Below are positions 63,276 to 64,000 of a stretch of DNA of 64,000 bases, in pieces; positions within the stretch are counted from its first letter, which is position 1; every line of letters begins with the position of its first letter. Origin of the DNA: Streptomyces sp. NRRL S-1022 (lineage in GTDB: Bacteria > Actinomycetota > Actinomycetes > Streptomycetales > Streptomycetaceae); assembly GCF_000720135.1 (NCBI RefSeq), contig NZ_JOIU01000015.1, forward strand, positions 219,399 to 283,398, given 5' to 3'. Below the pieces are notes generated by a model that worked only from the letters and a program-made list of their open reading frames with translations, ran no database searches and was not told the origin of the DNA. A program made the translations under genes and the position numbers.

Positions 63276-64000
63276 ATGGTCGGTTCGTCGCATGAGGCGT
63301 TGCACCGGATCTTCCAGAAGGATCCGACGCTGCTGACGAAGGCGTTACAGAAGGTGTTGCACGTGCCGTTTCCTGAGCCGAGGGAGATCGCGGCGCTGAA
63401 CGTGGACCTCACGGAGATCGAGCCGGTCGAGCGTCGGGTGGACACGTTGTTGCGGGCGGAGACGGACGAGGGTACGTATCTGCTGGTGGTGGAGTCGCAG
63501 GGCAAGGTGGACGACCGCAAGCGGGGCAGCTGGCCGTACTACCTGTCGTACCTGTACGAGAAGTACCGGTGGGAGCCGGTGCTGATCGTGATCACGCAGA
63601 GCAGTGCCACGGCGACGTGGGCCTCGCGTCCGATCCGGCTCGGTTTCCCGGGGTGGGAGTCGCTGACGGTGCGTCCGCTGGTGCTGGGGCCGGACAACGT
63701 GCCGGTGATCGCGGACGAGCGGCAGGCCGAGCGGGACGTCCCCCTTGCGGTGCTGTCGGCGATGACACACGGGCGTGGGCCGCAGGCTCCGGCCATACTG
63801 GAATCCCTGGCCGCCGCGTTGCGGACCATCGACCCCGACAGTGCCGCAGTCTTCGTGCAGTTCGTCGACTCCTGCCTGGCCGACCCCCAGGCGAAGCAGA
63901 CGTGGAGGGAATTGATGACGGCGATCCAGTACTTCTGGCGACACCCGCTGGCCGAGCAGGTACGGGAAGAAGGGCGGGAGCAGGGCTTGGAGCAGGGTCT
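63276..64000 (+). CDS. Rpn-family PD-(D/E)XK nuclease/transposase-like protein (partial)
   Basis: At least 241 residues are encoded; the gene runs off the window. ATG 63276 follows GGAAGGAG. The N-terminal nuclease core shows EPVERRVDTLLRAETDEGTY and LLVVESQGKVDDRKR (the E-x-Q/K type active site), then SWPYYLSYLYEKYRWEPVLI. The C-terminal end has repeated EEGREQGLEQGL units, as in many Rpn/PD-D-E-XK proteins of Streptomyces. In other bacteria the Rpn family promotes recombination or acts in phage defence. The role here is unknown. Confidence 0.8.
   Translation, partial: MVGSSHEALHRIFQKDPTLLTKALQKVLHVPFPEPREIAALNVDLTEIEPVERRVDTLLRAETDEGTYLLVVESQGKVDDRKRGSWPYYLSYLYEKYRWEPVLIVITQSSATATWASRPIRLGFPGWESLTVRPLVLGPDNVPVIADERQAERDVPLAVLSAMTHGRGPQAPAILESLAAALRTIDPDSAAVFVQFVDSCLADPQAKQTWRELMTAIQYFWRHPLAEQVREEGREQGLEQG

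Overview
The window is chromosomal DNA of a Streptomyces-type actinomycete. The GC content and third-position GC are very high, and GTG starts and GTGA/ATGA gene overlaps are common. It carries hallmark genes of the genus: chaplins, rodlins, a melC tyrosinase operon, dynamin-like sporulation GTPases and a DUF397/Scr1-type regulator locus. From memory, the gene order resembles the stretch of the S. coelicolor chromosome that runs from chpG/melC through chpF, chpD/rdlA/rdlB and copZ/copA to citA/recD. That synteny is recollection and was not computed.

Layout. 0-4.1 kb: a two-gene dynamin-like GTPase operon. 4.4-5.5 kb: a tRNA-Arg (UCU) next to a decayed tyrosine-recombinase gene and other remnants, the scar of an old integrated element. 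5.7-11.3 kb: small hypothetical genes, an M64-type metallopeptidase joined to a seven-repeat propeller, secreted proteins and a D-2-hydroxyacid dehydrogenase. 11.8-16.8 kb: a short chaplin, melC1/melC2, four secreted proteins of unknown function and a second short chaplin. 17.0-29.4 kb: an exopolysaccharide locus (phosphoglycosyl transferase, two glycosyltransferases, polymerase, flippase, deacetylase, Wzz-like protein, FemAB/CelD-like transferase) ending in a convergent GH26-type hydrolase. 29.6-31.2 kb: a third short chaplin and a divergent rodlin pair.

31.2-36.2 kb: an ABC permease, an unusual extracytoplasmic-hydrolase/ABC-ATPase fusion and an APC-family permease. 36.7-37.5 kb: a lipoprotein. 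37.6-43.8 kb: a tightly overlapping inositol-catabolism operon (iolC, aldolase, iolB, iolD, iolA). 44-47.1 kb: a small HTH protein, a zinc alcohol dehydrogenase and a stand-alone condensation-domain protein. 47.2-53.6 kb: an island of nine small exported proteins falling into paralogous families, closed by a long sortase-anchored chaplin. 53.7-56.4 kb: a CsoR-type operator, copZ and copA. 56.6-56.9 kb: a highly structured non-coding region with twin hairpins sharing the same 12-nt loop. 57-61.8 kb: citrate synthase, RecD2 and a secreted ricin-type lectin. 61.9-63.2 kb: a decayed DUF397/Scr1/ATPase locus with a head-to-head deletion. 63.3 kb to the end: a partial Rpn-family nuclease.

The unifying theme is the cell surface of aerial hyphae and spores. 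Four chaplins, two rodlins, a polysaccharide export locus and about a dozen other small exported proteins lie within some 42 kb. The least explained part is the 47.2-53.6 kb island. Three families there have strictly conserved cysteine spacing, and one family shares a conserved leader. It is the best candidate for an undescribed surface-coat system.
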